Shown: positions 16,985-28,745, numbered from the stretch's first letter. The stretch is 64,000 nt of DNA from Zoogloea sp. 1C4 (GCF_009469605.1 NZ_SSXU01000003.1:1-64000), one strand, 5' to 3'. Program-made: numbers and translations. Notes: generated by a model from the letters alone, not told the origin.

Positions 16985-18345
16985 GGAGCTTCCTTGGTCT
17001 GGTCTTGGGTGGATCTGGATGGGATTGAGGGTTCGGGCAGGGTGCTCACCAGCCGGCGCCACTGGCTGGCCAGTCCGGCATCGTCGAGCAGTTCGGCAAG
17101 GCTGGCCGGCGTGGGCCAGTCCGGGTCGGGGTAGATCTCGCACTTGTGCTTCATGCTGCGGTGTGGCGCCACAAGTTCGCCGGCGGCGGCGGCCTCGTGG
17201 GCGGCGCGGATGCCTTCCGCGATGAGCGCATCGATGAAGGCCGGATCGCGGTTGAGCTTGGAGGCGTAGTCGAGCGGAAAGCGCGCCAGCGGGCCGTCCT
17301 CGCGGGTCGCAAGGCGGATGAAGCACACCGTCACCGGCTTGTAGGCGGCAAGCCCTTCCGGCAGCCGGCGCACGCTGCCGAGCTGTTCGGCGATGCGGTT
17401 CACCCGGTCGATGGCCCGGAGCTCCTGCCCCAGCGAAAGGTTGCCGGCCAGCTCGTTGCGCCGGTCGGCCTGCTCGTCCGGGGTCAGCGGGCCGGCAGTG
17501 CCGCCATCGTAGGTGTTGGGGTTGATCTGCACCACCCACAGCAGGTCGGGCTTGCAGTCGCGGCTGCGGCCGTCGAAGAAATCGTTGATCGGCGGGTTCT
17601 GGGAATACAGGCCGTCCCAGAAGACGCGCGGCCCAAGATCGCTGCCCTGATCTTCCTCGAGGGTCAGCGGGGTGGCGATGAAGAGTTCGGGAATGCAGGC
17701 GCTGGCCAGCAGCTCGTCGAGGCGCAGGCCCAGCTCGGGCTGGTCGGGAAAGGTGCGGAAAGCCGTCTGGGGCTCACCGCCCGGATTGACGACATCCACC
17801 GCGCCCACGAAGAGATCGATGCCCTTGCGGCCAAAGAAGCGATCGGCCTGATCGGGCAAGCCCACCACGGCGCGCATGTCGTCCTTCATCCGGCTCTGCA
17901 CCAGCGACGACGCAAAGGGCGACGGAGGCGTACTCACTGACGGCAGCCAGCGCTGCAGGCCCATCGCCCACTGGGTGGCGGCGTTGGTGAAGTACTCGCC
18001 CCACCAGATCGGCAGTTTGTCCTGAATGCTGAGGCTGGCCTTGTTGCGGTTCCAGTAGCGCAGCACCCGGCGAGCGCCTTCGGCCCAGCTGTCGTCGCCT
18101 GGATCGCTCCACGCCATCGCCGCAGTGATCGCCCCGCCAGAGGTACCCGAGAGGCCCAGCAGGTCGAACCACCGGCCTTCCTCACCGATGCGCCGGAAGT
18201 GCTCGAAGGAGAGGAACAGGTAGGCCAGCGCGCCGGCGGTGAAGGCCGTGTGGGCGCCGCCGCCCTGGCAGGCGATGGCGAGGCGCGGCACGTCGGCGGA
18301 CGCCTTTCGGGAGGTTCTGGGCGATTTCTTGGTCGATGGGGGCAT
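16981..18345 (-). CDS. Patatin-like phospholipase family protein inserted in the urease operon
   Basis: 454 residues. A patatin fold with the oxyanion-hole [13 protein letters not shown] (26-38), nucleophile S69 in GLSGTSGGA and catalytic D244 in [10 protein letters not shown], so the Ser-Asp dyad is intact. A Lys/Arg/Ser-rich N-terminus (1-18) precedes the domain; there is no signal peptide. It is expected to be a lipid acyl hydrolase. It starts one base after the ureF stop and overlaps ureG by 4 bases, so it is a full member of the operon although it has no known part in nickel insertion. I know of no requirement for it in urease maturation. Confidence 0.9.
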
Positions 18346-18346
18346 C

Positions 18347-19030
18347 TCAGGATCGGAAGAGTCGCGAATACTGGGTTTCGTGGCGGCTGCTGGCGATGGC
18401 GAGGCCGGGCTGGAAATTGGACCAGTCTTCTGGCGCCAGCACCAGCGCGGCAGCCACGCGGTCCGGCACCCGGGCGGCCAGATCGGACAGCAGGCGCTGG
18501 CCGGCGGCCTGCCCGAGGGGCACGGCCTTGACCGCGGCCATCACCATGTTCTCGATCCACGCCCAGGCGTAGCCGCTGATCGCCGGCCCGGGCTCGACCT
18601 GCCAGGCCACCGCCGCCGCCGCCCAGGCCACCGGAAAGGCCGGGTCTTCCAACGCCCGCAGCCGCGCCGCCCAGCCGGGCAGGCCCGCGAAGGCCGGCAG
18701 ATCCACCAGCAGGCGGACCAGCGAGTAGCCCATCTGGACAGTCTCGGCGCGCAGCTCGGCGGTCTCGCGGCTGGCGAGGCACAGGGCGTTGAGCTCGGCC
18801 ACCCGGGCGTCGTCGCCAGCCGCCCAGGCTTCCATCAAGCGCGCCAGCAGCGGCAGCTCGAAGCCGCCCACCGCGCCGGCGAGGGCGTCGTCGATCCACT
18901 CGCCCACCTGGGCTTCGGTCTTGACGAGACCGGAATCGATGGCGAACTCCAGCCCCTGGGAATAGGTGTAGGCGCCCACCGGCAAGGTGGGGCTGGTGAG
19001 CTGCAGGAGGCGGACCAGGGCGAGGCTCAT
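18347..19030 (-). CDS. ureF: Urease accessory protein UreF
   Basis: 227 residues from the ATG at 19030 (MSLALVRLLQL), the usual family beginning. A GTG at 19045, overlapping the ureE stop as GTGA, would add five residues and is an equally possible start through coupling. The conserved LPVGAYTYSQGLE block and all-helical composition are typical. UreF bridges UreD and UreG in the nickel-insertion complex and is thought to gate UreG GTP hydrolysis. It is complete to SRHETQYSRLFRS, the standard C-terminus. Confidence 0.94.
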   Translation of the reverse strand: MSLALVRLLQLTSPTLPVGAYTYSQGLEFAIDSGLVKTEAQVGEWIDDALAGAVGGFELPLLARLMEAWAAGDDARVAELNALCLASRETAELRAETVQMGYSLVRLLVDLPAFAGLPGWAARLRALEDPAFPVAWAAAAVAWQVEPGPAISGYAWAWIENMVMAAVKAVPLGQAAGQRLLSDLAARVPDRVAAALVLAPEDWSNFQPGLAIASSRHETQYSRLFRS

Positions 19031-19041
19031 GCCGGCGCCCG

Positions 19042-19518
19042 TCACTTGTACTGGTGGATCTTTGCTTCGGTCGCCCCGCGCTCGGCGTGGTGATGGCCGT
19101 GGGCGTAGGCGCCGGCTTCGGGCTCGAAGGGGGCGGTGAGGCTGGCAACCTCGGCGCCGAGGCCGGTGAGCATGGTTTCCAGCACGTGGTCGGCCTGAAT
19201 GCGCAGCCAGCCTGCACCCACCTGCACCGCCACGTGGCGGTTGCCCAGGTGATAGGCGGCGCGGGCCAGCGCGAAGGCGTCGGCGCAGCGGGCTTCGATC
19301 AGGTCTTCGGGCGCCGCGACCACCTCGACGATCCGCCCGTCGGCCGCCAGCAGGCGGTCACCACCGCGCAGGATGGTGCCCCGGGGCAGGAACAGGCCGA
19401 CCTCCTCGCCATCGGCCAGCTGGGTGCGCAGCCGGCTCTTGGTACGGGCGTCGAAGTTGAGGGTGAGGCGCGCGGTCGGGGCGGCGTCGCCTGTGTAGAG
19501 GGTTTCGATCAGCAGCAT
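19042..19518 (-). CDS. ureE: Urease accessory nickel metallochaperone UreE
   Basis: 158 residues: an N-terminal peptide-binding domain ([13 protein letters not shown] is typical) and a C-terminal metal-binding domain with GNRH and a short histidine-rich tail ([10 protein letters not shown]). It hands nickel to the UreDFG-apourease complex. The histidine tail is moderate in length compared with enterobacterial UreE. Its end overlaps the possible GTG start of ureF. A 127-base spacer with a REP palindrome separates it from ureC. Confidence 0.95.
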   Translation of the reverse strand: MLLIETLYTGDAAPTARLTLNFDARTKSRLRTQLADGEEVGLFLPRGTILRGGDRLLAADGRIVEVVAAPEDLIEARCADAFALARAAYHLGNRHVAVQVGAGWLRIQADHVLETMLTGLGAEVASLTAPFEPEAGAYAHGHHHAERGATEAKIHQYK

Positions 19519-19560
19519 CGGTCAGACAATCTCATCTAGCTCAGACTTATCGGTCGGACC

Positions 19561-19634
19561 TGTAGGTCGGACTTCAGTCCGACACCGGGGATGGTTTGTC
19601 GGACTGAAGTCCGACCTACAGGCCGACCTACAGG
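19561..19634. repeat. REP-type inverted pair (REPIN-like) between ureC and ureE
   Basis: A 23-base arm starting TGTAGGTCGGACTTC (19561-19583) is repeated as its exact reverse complement at 19598-19620, with a 14-base loop. Each arm is itself palindromic (GTCGGACTTCAGTCCGAC). A truncated tandem tail GGCCGACCTACAG follows. The family recurs at 21432-21542 and, in a variant form, at 28594-28669. Confidence 0.85.
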
Positions 19635-19645
19635 GCATCACTTGC

Positions 19646-21346
<1,701 letters not shown>

Positions 21347-21431
21347 ATCAGGACTCCAGAAAACCGTGGGGAATGCCGGCTGCAGCCGGAAGCGCGTTGC
21401 GTCGGCCACCCGCGGGTTCCAGCCCGCAGGC

Positions 21432-21542
21432 CTGCAGGTCGGACTTCAGTCCGACGCGACCGCCCAGGAAAATCCGGGGGTGATCGAGCAAGCAGTGTCG
21501 GACTGAAGTCCGACCTACAGGCCGACCTACAGGCCGACCTGC
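21432..21542. repeat. REP-type inverted pair plus 12-bp direct repeats between ureB and ureC
   Basis: CTGCAGGTCGGACTTCAG... (21432-21455) faces its inverted counterpart at 21497-21520 across a 41-base loop. The right arm is followed by two more copies of the unit GCCGACCTACAG (21521-21542, the last ending CTGC). Together with the 19561 copy this is the same repeat family. The rest of the 252-base spacer holds no gene. Confidence 0.85.
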
Positions 21543-21598
21543 GGAAAACCCGTGCTGCCCGGAAGCAATTGCACCAAAAGCCGTGCAAGCACGCATGT

Positions 21599-21904
21599 TC
21601 AGAGTGCTCCCATCACCTGGCCGTTGAAGCCGAACACCTTGCGATCGCCGGCCAGGGCGACCAGCTCGACGGTGCGGGTCTGGCCGGGCTCGAAGCGCAC
21701 GGCGGTGCCGGCGGCGATGTTGAGGCGATGGCCCCGGGCCGCGGCACGGTCGAAGGACAGCGCGGCGTTGGTCTCGGCAAAGTGGTAGTGGGAGCCCACC
21801 TGGATCGGGCGGTCGCCGGTGTTGGCGACCACGAGGGTCAGGGTAGCGCGGCCGACGTTGAGCTCAAGCTCGCCGTCCAGCGGATCGATTTCACCGGGGA
21901 TCAT
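21599..21904 (-). CDS. ureB: Urease subunit beta
   Basis: 101 residues, the standard length of separate UreB subunits. It begins [16 protein letters not shown] and has the typical [10 protein letters not shown] block. A good ribosome-binding site (TGAGGAGCGACC) precedes the ATG. It forms the (alpha-beta-gamma)3 urease with UreC and UreA and helps position the active-site flap. The ureA stop lies 9 bases upstream. Confidence 0.96.
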   Translation of the reverse strand: MIPGEIDPLDGELELNVGRATLTLVVANTGDRPIQVGSHYHFAETNAALSFDRAAARGHRLNIAAGTAVRFEPGQTRTVELVALAGDRKVFGFNGQVMGAL

Positions 21905-21913
21905 GGTCGCTCC

Positions 21914-22216
21914 TCAGACGATCGGTTGATGGACGGTGACCAGCTTGGTGCCGTCCGGGAAGGTGGCTTCCACCTGGATCTCGGGGATCATCTCGGCCAC
22001 GCCGTCCATCACGTCGGCGCGGGTGAGCAGCGTGGTGCCATAGTTCATCAGCTCGGCCACGGTGCGGCCGTCGCGGGCGCCCTCGAGGATGGCGGCGCTG
22101 ATGTAGGCCACCGCCTCCGGGTAGTTGAGCTTGAGCCCCCGGGCCTTGCGCCGCTCGGCCAGCAGGCCGGCGGTAAAGATCAGGAGCTTGTCTTTCTCGC
22201 GGGGGGTCAGTTCCAT
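21914..22216 (-). CDS. ureA: Urease subunit gamma
   Basis: 100 residues, the standard UreA length and sequence ([49 protein letters not shown]). A small structural subunit of the heterotrimeric urease. Its ribosome-binding site is weak (CGGAACCATC), and the region directly upstream is occupied by a G-rich heptamer array, which may influence expression. Confidence 0.96.
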   Translation of the reverse strand: MELTPREKDKLLIFTAGLLAERRKARGLKLNYPEAVAYISAAILEGARDGRTVAELMNYGTTLLTRADVMDGVAEMIPEIQVEATFPDGTKLVTVHQPIV

Positions 22217-22229
22217 GATGGTTCCGTAC

Positions 22230-22440
22230 GGGGAGTAGGTAATGGGTAGTGGGTAGTGGGTAGTGGGCCGTAGGTGCTATGGAGTTGGTAAGTGAACCGG
22301 GCTTGGTCGGTTGGGTGATGGGCAGGATTTTGGGAGGTTGGTGAGGCAAAAGAGCGTGGTGAAGCACCGCACCCCCATTTCCTGTTACCCACTCCCCAAT
22401 ACCCACGACCCACTTCCCATTACCCACTCCCTACTTCCTA
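22230..22440. repeat. Inverted heptamer arrays with G triplets between ureD and ureA
   Basis: The left arm (22230-22267) runs GGGTAGT three times and ends in GGGCCGT on the plus strand. The right arm (22372-22440) is the same kind of array on the minus strand, with units GGGTAAT, GGGAAGT, GGGTCGT and GGGTATT. Each arm has at least four G3 tracts spaced by four bases, so each strand has a G-quadruplex-capable block. The roughly 105 bases between arms are unremarkable. The right arm reaches into the ureD stop codon and the left arm stops 14 bases before the ureA start, so the element fills the whole 221-base spacer. Confidence 0.85.
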
Positions 22441-23340
22441 AGTCGCCCATATTCGGGGAACGGCCGCATCGCGGCCTGCCAGCGCCGGGCGCAGCACCGA
22501 CCACAGGGCGACGAACCACGCCCGGGCGGGCTCGGCGGCGGGGCCGAGATAGCGGGCCACCAGCAGACCGGGCAGGCGCGTCACGCCGCCCTCGCCCACC
22601 GCCGGCTGCACGGCGCGGCAGGCTTCGAGGAGCGCGGTGTCAATGCCTTCGGCCGCCACCAGCAGCGTGCCGGTGACCGGCTGACCGCGCAGGCCCACCG
22701 GCGAATCCAGCAGGCGCGAGCCCCCTTCGATGCGGCCTTGTTCGTGCCACAGCAGCCGCCCGTCGCGCTCGATGCGCGAGGCGATGGCAAGGCTGCCGGC
22801 GGTAAAGCGTTCGCCCGAGGCGGTACGCCCCAGGCACAACAGATCGAGCCCCATGAACACGGCGTTGCCGGCCAGGCGCACGGTGGTGTCGGCCCGCCCG
22901 CGCACCCGGTCGAAGACGATCGCCTCCTGGGGCAGCCATTCGAGCATCCCACCTGCGCCGACGCTGAAATCCAGCGTCTGGCGGGCGAGCTGGGTGCCGT
23001 CGGGCTGGCGGCTGCGATACCACTTGCCGGCCCCGGGCGTGGTGACCAACGCCCGGGCGCCCTCACCCACGTCGATTGCGAGCGTGAGCTCGTCGCCCCC
23101 GGCGATGCCGGCGGGCGGGTGCAGCACCAGCGCGTGGCACACCTCCGGGCCTTCCGGGTAGAGGGCCTTCTGCACGCGCAGCGGGCCTTGGTGGAGGCGA
23201 TGCACCAATACGGTGCAATCAGCGCCACGAGCCTGAAAGCCGAGCTCCAGGCGCGCGCACCAATTTCGGGCGTAAGTATCTGGCAAATCAGCGGTCTCTC
23301 CGGACCGCACCCCAGCAGGGGAAGAAATCATCTCCAGCAT
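22438..23340 (-). CDS. ureD: Urease accessory protein UreD
   Basis: 300 residues from the ATG at 23340. Other starts are 23331 (ATG), 23364 (ATG) and 23445 (TTG); none has a convincing ribosome-binding site, so the start is uncertain. The body is clearly UreD: LVHRLHQGPLRVQKALYPEG, HPPAGIAGGDEL, TTPGAGKWYRS, LEWLPQEAIVFD. It is the scaffold that docks UreF-UreG on apourease and channels nickel. It heads the urease operon; the promoter should lie in the AT-rich 23341-23474 stretch shared with the divergent lipoprotein gene. The family is usually about 280 residues. Confidence 0.92.
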   Translation of the reverse strand: MLEMISSPAGVRSGETADLPDTYARNWCARLELGFQARGADCTVLVHRLHQGPLRVQKALYPEGPEVCHALVLHPPAGIAGGDELTLAIDVGEGARALVTTPGAGKWYRSRQPDGTQLARQTLDFSVGAGGMLEWLPQEAIVFDRVRGRADTTVRLAGNAVFMGLDLLCLGRTASGERFTAGSLAIASRIERDGRLLWHEQGRIEGGSRLLDSPVGLRGQPVTGTLLVAAEGIDTALLEACRAVQPAVGEGGVTRLPGLLVARYLGPAAEPARAWFVALWSVLRPALAGRDAAVPRIWAT

Positions 23341-23474
23341 GGCACACCAGCGAGCAAGACCCATGCCGGCAAACGGCAGGAGACGAGACGCCACCCGGAC
23401 ATGCCAAGGCACTTTCCAATCAAGCCCATTTGGATATAATGACAAAAAATTTTACGTGTATATGTTTACATACC

Positions 23475-24056
23475 ATGAAAAACATCCACTATCATCTTGT
23501 AGCTGCACTCCTTGCCTCATCCATGCTGACCGCCTGCCAGACAACCGACGTTCGCGAGATCCCCATGAAGATCGCGGGCGGCGAGACGGTCAAGGTCAAG
23601 GCCGGCCCGCGCGGCCCAAAGCCCGCCGAAGACGCCCGCATCAAGATTACCGGAGCCGCAATCCTCATCGCACCTCCCGATGAAATCGGTGACACCCCGT
23701 CCCTGCTGTGGTCATTCAGCCTGCAGGCCAAGACCAGGGATGAGATTACCCGCATCACTGTCGAGAACGTCTTTCCGACCGATCCTGCCGCAATACTCGT
23801 GGACGACAGCGCGCCCAGTCTACGTGACGGCATGTGGATCAATAGCTGGAACAATGGCGATCCGATGGGCAAGCAGAATGGCTGGCTCCAGCAAAAGGGG
23901 CTCGCACCCTTCGTGTTCCGATTCACCGTCCACTTCAAGGACGGCACCCACTCCGTACTCCACCAGCTCGCCACCTTTGGAGATGACGACAAACGCTTCT
24001 TCCTGAACGCCGCACGGCAGACAAGCGAACGCTACATCATCCGAGGCGGCAAGTAA
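23475..24056 (+). CDS. Putative lipoprotein of unknown function
   Basis: 193 residues. Start at the ATG giving MKNIHYHLVAALLASSML with the lipobox LTAC; the cysteine is residue 21, so it should be lipidated. The mature part has no motif I recognise; it is hydrophilic, with tryptophans in SLLWSF and MWINSWNNGDPMG, and beta-rich in appearance. It lies in the opposite orientation to the urea cluster, convergent with urtE (14 bases apart) and divergent from ureD. Codon use is less G/C-biased than its neighbours and the upstream region is AT-rich with TATAAT near 23435, suggesting later acquisition. Confidence 0.72.
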   Translation: MKNIHYHLVAALLASSMLTACQTTDVREIPMKIAGGETVKVKAGPRGPKPAEDARIKITGAAILIAPPDEIGDTPSLLWSFSLQAKTRDEITRITVENVFPTDPAAILVDDSAPSLRDGMWINSWNNGDPMGKQNGWLQQKGLAPFVFRFTVHFKDGTHSVLHQLATFGDDDKRFFLNAARQTSERYIIRGGK

Positions 24057-24070
24057 CGCAGCCCCGTCCA

Positions 24071-24763
24071 TCACACCGACAGCATCTCCCGCACCCGGTT
24101 GGCGTCCATGTCGGCGCCGGTGCCGCGGCTGATGATCTCGCCGCGCTCCATCAGCAGGTAGTGGTCGGCGAGGGACCGGGCGAAGTCGTAGTACTGCTCC
24201 ACCAGCAGGATGGCCATCTCGCCGGTTTCGGCGAGGGCGCGGATGGCGCGCTCGATGTCCTTGATGATGGACGGCTGGATGCCTTCGGTGGGCTCGTCGA
24301 GGATCAGCAGCTTGGGCCCCGGGGCAAGCGCGCGGCCAATGGCGAGCTGTTGCTGCTGGCCACCGGAAAGGTCGCCGCCGCGGCGCTTCATCATCTGCTT
24401 GAGCACCGGGAACATCTCGAAGATGCGGACGGGCACCTGGCTGCTGGCCGGGCGGGTGGCGAGGCCCATCTGGAGGTTCTCCTCCACCGTGAGACGCGGG
24501 AAGATCTCGCGCCCCTGGGGCACGTAGCCGATGCCGGCGCGCACGCGGTTGTAGCTGGCGGCTTTGGTGATGTCCTGGCCGCCAAGCTGGATGTTGCCGG
24601 TGGCGGCGGGCACAAGGCCCATCAGCGTCTTGAGCAGGGTCGTCTTGCCCACGCCGTTGCGCCCGAGCAGCGTGGTCACCTTGCCCATCGGCACCTCGAA
24701 GCTGAGGTCGCGCAGGATGTGGGAACCGCCGTAGTACTGGTTGAGGTTGGTGACAGTGAGCAT
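24071..24763 (-). CDS. urtE: Urea ABC transporter ATP-binding subunit UrtE
   Basis: 230 residues from the ATG preceded by CTGGAGACCCCC; upstream in-frame codons come from the G-rich array and are not real. LivF-type ATPase with Walker A GRNGVGKT (34-41), Q-loop GYVPQGREIFPRL, signature LSGGQQQQ and Walker B LLILDEPTEGIQP. It pairs with UrtD in the cytoplasm to power high-affinity urea import. Last gene of the urt operon, convergent with the lipoprotein gene. Confidence 0.95.
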   Translation of the reverse strand: MLTVTNLNQYYGGSHILRDLSFEVPMGKVTTLLGRNGVGKTTLLKTLMGLVPAATGNIQLGGQDITKAASYNRVRAGIGYVPQGREIFPRLTVEENLQMGLATRPASSQVPVRIFEMFPVLKQMMKRRGGDLSGGQQQQLAIGRALAPGPKLLILDEPTEGIQPSIIKDIERAIRALAETGEMAILLVEQYYDFARSLADHYLLMERGEIISRGTGADMDANRVREMLSV

Positions 24764-24783
24764 GGGGGTCTCCAGGGGAAGGC

Positions 24784-24900
24784 CGGAAGTGGGAAGTAGA
24801 AAGTGGGGAGTGGGCGGTGTTTGCTGGACGCTCGGTGGGGCAATCAGGCTGGGGCAGGCACTGCACGCCCCATTTCCCATTACCCACTACCTATTCCCCA

Positions 24901-24903
<3 letters not shown>
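24784..24903. repeat. Inverted heptamer arrays with G triplets between urtD and urtE
   Basis: The left arm (24784-24816) carries GGGAAGT, AGAAAGT and GGGGAGT, then GGGCGGT, on the plus strand. The right arm (24868-24903), read on the minus strand, carries GGGGAAT, AGGTAGT, GGGTAAT, GGGAAAT and GGGG. This is the same arrangement and unit family as at 22230-22440. The right arm runs into the urtD stop codon (24901-24903) and the left arm ends about 20 bases before the urtE start. Confidence 0.82.
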
Positions 24904-25748
<845 letters not shown>

Positions 25749-25752
<4 letters not shown>

Positions 25753-26963
25753 GCGGAAGCTCCTTTGGCGGCACCGGCGGGCAGCTCGGCTGCGTTGGAT
25801 TCGCTGTTACGGGCAGCAGGCGCGGCGGGGGTTTCGGCCTTGGCCTGGGCTGCGGCGGCCTTCGCCTCGCGGCGGGTCAGCTTGGCCCACAGGCCCACCA
25901 CGCCCTGGGGCAGGTAGAGGGTGACGAGGATGAACAGCAGGCCCAGGAAGAACAGCCAGTATTCCGGGAAGCTGGTGGTGAACCAGCTCTTCGACAGATT
26001 GACGATGGCCGCGCCGAACACCGGCCCGATCAGCGTGCCGCGCCCACCCACCGCCACCCAGATGGCGATCTCGATGGAGTTGGCGACGGACATCTCCGAC
26101 GGGTTGATGATGCCCACCTGGGGCACGTAGAGCGCCCCGGCCAGGCCGCACAGCATGGCCGAGACGGTCCAGATGAACAGCTTGTAGTGCAGCGGGTTGT
26201 AGCCGATGAACATCACCCGGCTCTCGGCGTCGCGGATGGCGGTGAGCACCTTGCCGAACTTGGAGGCGATCAGCACCCGACCGAGGATCAGCGTGCCCAG
26301 CAAGAGCGCCACCGACAGGCCGAACAGCACCAGCCGCGTCTCGGGGGCGGTGATCGAATAGCCCAGGATGCGTTTGAAGTCGGTGAAGCCGTTGTTGCCG
26401 CCAAAGCCGGTCTCGTTGCGGAAGAAGAACAGCATCGCGGCGTAGGTGAGGGCCTGGGTGATGATCGAGAAATACACGCCCTTGATCCGCGAGCGGAAGG
26501 CGAAGTAGCCGAAGATCCAGGCGATCACGCCGGGCACCGCCACCGCCAGGAAGATCGCCCACAGGAAGTGGTCGGAGCCCGTCCAGTACCAGGGCAGCTC
26601 CTTCCAGTCGAGGAACACCATGAAGTCCGGCAGGTCGCTCTGGTAGCTGCCTTCGCGGCCGATCTGGCGCATCAGGTACATGCCGAAGCTGTAGCCGCCG
26701 AGCGCGAAGAACAGCCCGTGGCCAAGACTCAGGATGCCGCCGTAGCCCCAGATCAGATCCATCGCCACCGCCACCACGGCGTAGCACAGGATCTTGCCGA
26801 TCAGGGTGATGGCGAAGGTGGAGACGTGCAGCGGATGGCTCTCGGGCAGCATCAGGTGGGCCAGGGGCACCAGCACCCAGGCCACCAGCGCGGTGATCGC
26901 CACCGCCAGCCAGCCCTTGGGGCCGAGGCCAGCGACGAGTTTGATGCTTGCAGGCGTACGCAT
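25749..26963 (-). CDS. urtC: Urea ABC transporter permease UrtC
   Basis: 404 residues, LivM-type inner-membrane permease with about ten predicted helices, including the conserved GYGGILSLGHGLFFALGGY and GRGTLIGPVFGA blocks. A charged Ala/Lys-rich tail of about 40 residues ends the protein. It forms the channel with UrtB. The ribosome-binding site CTGAGGAGGGCGAC is strong. It lies 10 bases after urtB and overlaps urtD. Confidence 0.95.
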
Positions 26964-26973
26964 GTCGCCCTCC

Positions 26974-28581
26974 TCAGTTTTCTACGAAGCGGCCCTTGAG
27001 GGCAAACAGCCCCTGCGGACGCTTCTGGATGAAGATGATGATGAAGACCAGCACCAGGATCTTGGCGATCACCGCGCCAGCCCAGCCTTCGAGGAACTTG
27101 CTCACCACGCCCAGCCCCAGCGCCGCCCACACCGCGCCGGCCAGCTGGCCGACGCCGCCGAGCACGACGACCATGAAGGAATCGACGATGTAGCCGGTAC
27201 CCATGTCCGGGCCCACGTTGGCGATCTGCGACAGGGCCACGCCACCCAGCCCGGCGATGCCGGAGCCGATGCCGAAGGCCAGGGTGTCGATGCGCGCCGT
27301 GGGCACGCCCACGCAGCCGGCCATCGGGCGGTTCTGGGTCACGGCGCGGACGAACATCCCCAGGCGGGTCTTGTTCATCATCAGCCACACCAGCAGCAGC
27401 ACGAAGCCCGAGAAGGCCACGATCACCAGCCGGTTCCACGGCAGGGAGAGGTTCTCGGCGATCTGCACGCCACCGGACATCCACACCGGGTTGGCCACTT
27501 CCACGTTCTGGGCGCCAAAGAGCAGTCGCGCGGCCTGGATCAGCACCAGCGACAGGCCCCAGGTGGCGAGCAGGGTTTCCAGCGGGCGGCCGTAGAGATG
27601 GCGGATCACCGTGCGCTCCATGGCCATGCCCACCAGCGCGGCCACGAAGAAGGCCACCGGCACCGCGGCCACCAGGTAGTAATCGACGAAATCCGGAAAA
27701 CTGGCGCGGAACAGGGTCTGCATGGCGTAGGCCGAGTAGGCGCCGATCATCAGCAGCTCGCCGTGGGCCATGTTGATGACACCCATCACGCCGTAGGTGA
27801 TCGCCAGGCCCAGGGCCGCCAGCAGCAGGATCGAGCCCAGCGACACGCCGGTGAAGATCTGGCCGGCGGTCTCGCTCCAGGCGAGGCGGCCTTCGATGGA
27901 CTTGATCGCCGTCTGGGCGGCGTAGCGCACCTTGTCGTCCGTCTCCAGGTAGGCGTCGCCCTGCTTTTCGATGAGGGGCAGAAGCAGCGCCTTCACCGCC
28001 GGGCTGGCGGACTCGCCCAGGGTCTGCACCGCCGCGAGACGCACCGCGGCGTCGGGGCTGGTGAGGCGGGCCTGGGCGTGGAGCTGGGCGAGGATAGTCT
28101 TGATCTCGCCGTCAGCTTCCGCCTTCACGGCTTTGTCGAGGATGGGCAGCAGCGCGGCGCCGTCGCCCATGTCGGCGAGCAGCAGCTTCGCTGCGGCGAG
28201 GCGTTCGGCGCGATCGGCCGAGAACAGGCGCAGCGCCGCGAGGGCGCCATCCACCTGCTGGCGCAGGGCGTTGTTGAGGCCGATGGATTCGGGGTTGGCC
28301 GGGGCCGGCTTGATCGCCGCGCCGCTGGCGGCATCCAGCACCTGCCCGCCGGCGGTGATCACCACCCGCCCGCCGGCCACCGCCAGGGCGTCGTCGGCGA
28401 GGGCCTTGAGCACCCGCTCGGCGTCCGCGTCTCCGGTGGCGGCAAGGCCGGTGATGGCGGCCTGCTTGGCGTCGAAATCATCCGACGCCAGGCCCTTCAG
28501 CGCCGCGGGGTCGAGATCGGCGCGGGCGCCGGTGGCGCACAGGCCGAGCACCAGCCCGAGGGAAAGGAGGAAACGTCTCAT
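26974..28581 (-). CDS. urtB: Urea ABC transporter permease UrtB, with N-terminal helical-repeat domain
   Basis: 535 residues. A signal-like N-terminus (MRRFLLSLGLVLGLCATGARA) leads into about 200 residues of Ala/Leu-rich helical repeats, which look HEAT-like and periplasmic. A LivH-type permease follows from about residue 235 (SLGSILLLAALGLAITYGVMGVINMAHGELLM). The extra N-terminal domain is a known hallmark of UrtB against ordinary LivH, and supports urea rather than amino acids as substrate. The spacer to urtA holds a REP palindrome. Confidence 0.95.
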   Translation of the reverse strand: MRRFLLSLGLVLGLCATGARADLDPAALKGLASDDFDAKQAAITGLAATGDADAERVLKALADDALAVAGGRVVITAGGQVLDAASGAAIKPAPANPESIGLNNALRQQVDGALAALRLFSADRAERLAAAKLLLADMGDGAALLPILDKAVKAEADGEIKTILAQLHAQARLTSPDAAVRLAAVQTLGESASPAVKALLLPLIEKQGDAYLETDDKVRYAAQTAIKSIEGRLAWSETAGQIFTGVSLGSILLLAALGLAITYGVMGVINMAHGELLMIGAYSAYAMQTLFRASFPDFVDYYLVAAVPVAFFVAALVGMAMERTVIRHLYGRPLETLLATWGLSLVLIQAARLLFGAQNVEVANPVWMSGGVQIAENLSLPWNRLVIVAFSGFVLLLVWLMMNKTRLGMFVRAVTQNRPMAGCVGVPTARIDTLAFGIGSGIAGLGGVALSQIANVGPDMGTGYIVDSFMVVVLGGVGQLAGAVWAALGLGVVSKFLEGWAGAVIAKILVLVFIIIFIQKRPQGLFALKGRFVEN

Positions 28582-28593
28582 GGGAACCTTCCT

Positions 28594-28669
28594 TGTAGGT
28601 CGGGCCGGGGCCCGACAACGATGGACATTGATCTGCGCAAGGGCATCGGGCGTGCGCCCGACCTACAGG
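28594..28669. repeat. REP-type inverted pair, variant arm, between urtA and urtB
   Basis: TGTAGGTCGGGCCGG... (28594-28616) is mirrored by an arm ending GCGCCCGACCTACAG (28647-28669). The outer TGTAGGTCGG and the CCGACCTACA ends match the repeats at 19561 and 21432, while the inner palindrome differs (GGGC/GCCC instead of GACT/AGTC). It could also slow the transcript between urtA and urtB, giving more binding protein than permease. Confidence 0.78.
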
Positions 28670-28745
28670 GTCCGACCAAATTGAAGCTGCAAAAAAGGCC
28701 GGCTCCGGGCGCGGAGCCCTTCACCGGCCCGTGCGTCGCGCGTGC

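Noticed and set aside
23338-23358. Sigma-54 promoter near ureD (TGGCACACCAGCGAGC)
   Set aside because: The GC element is one base off the required GG-N10-GC spacing and it faces away from ureD.
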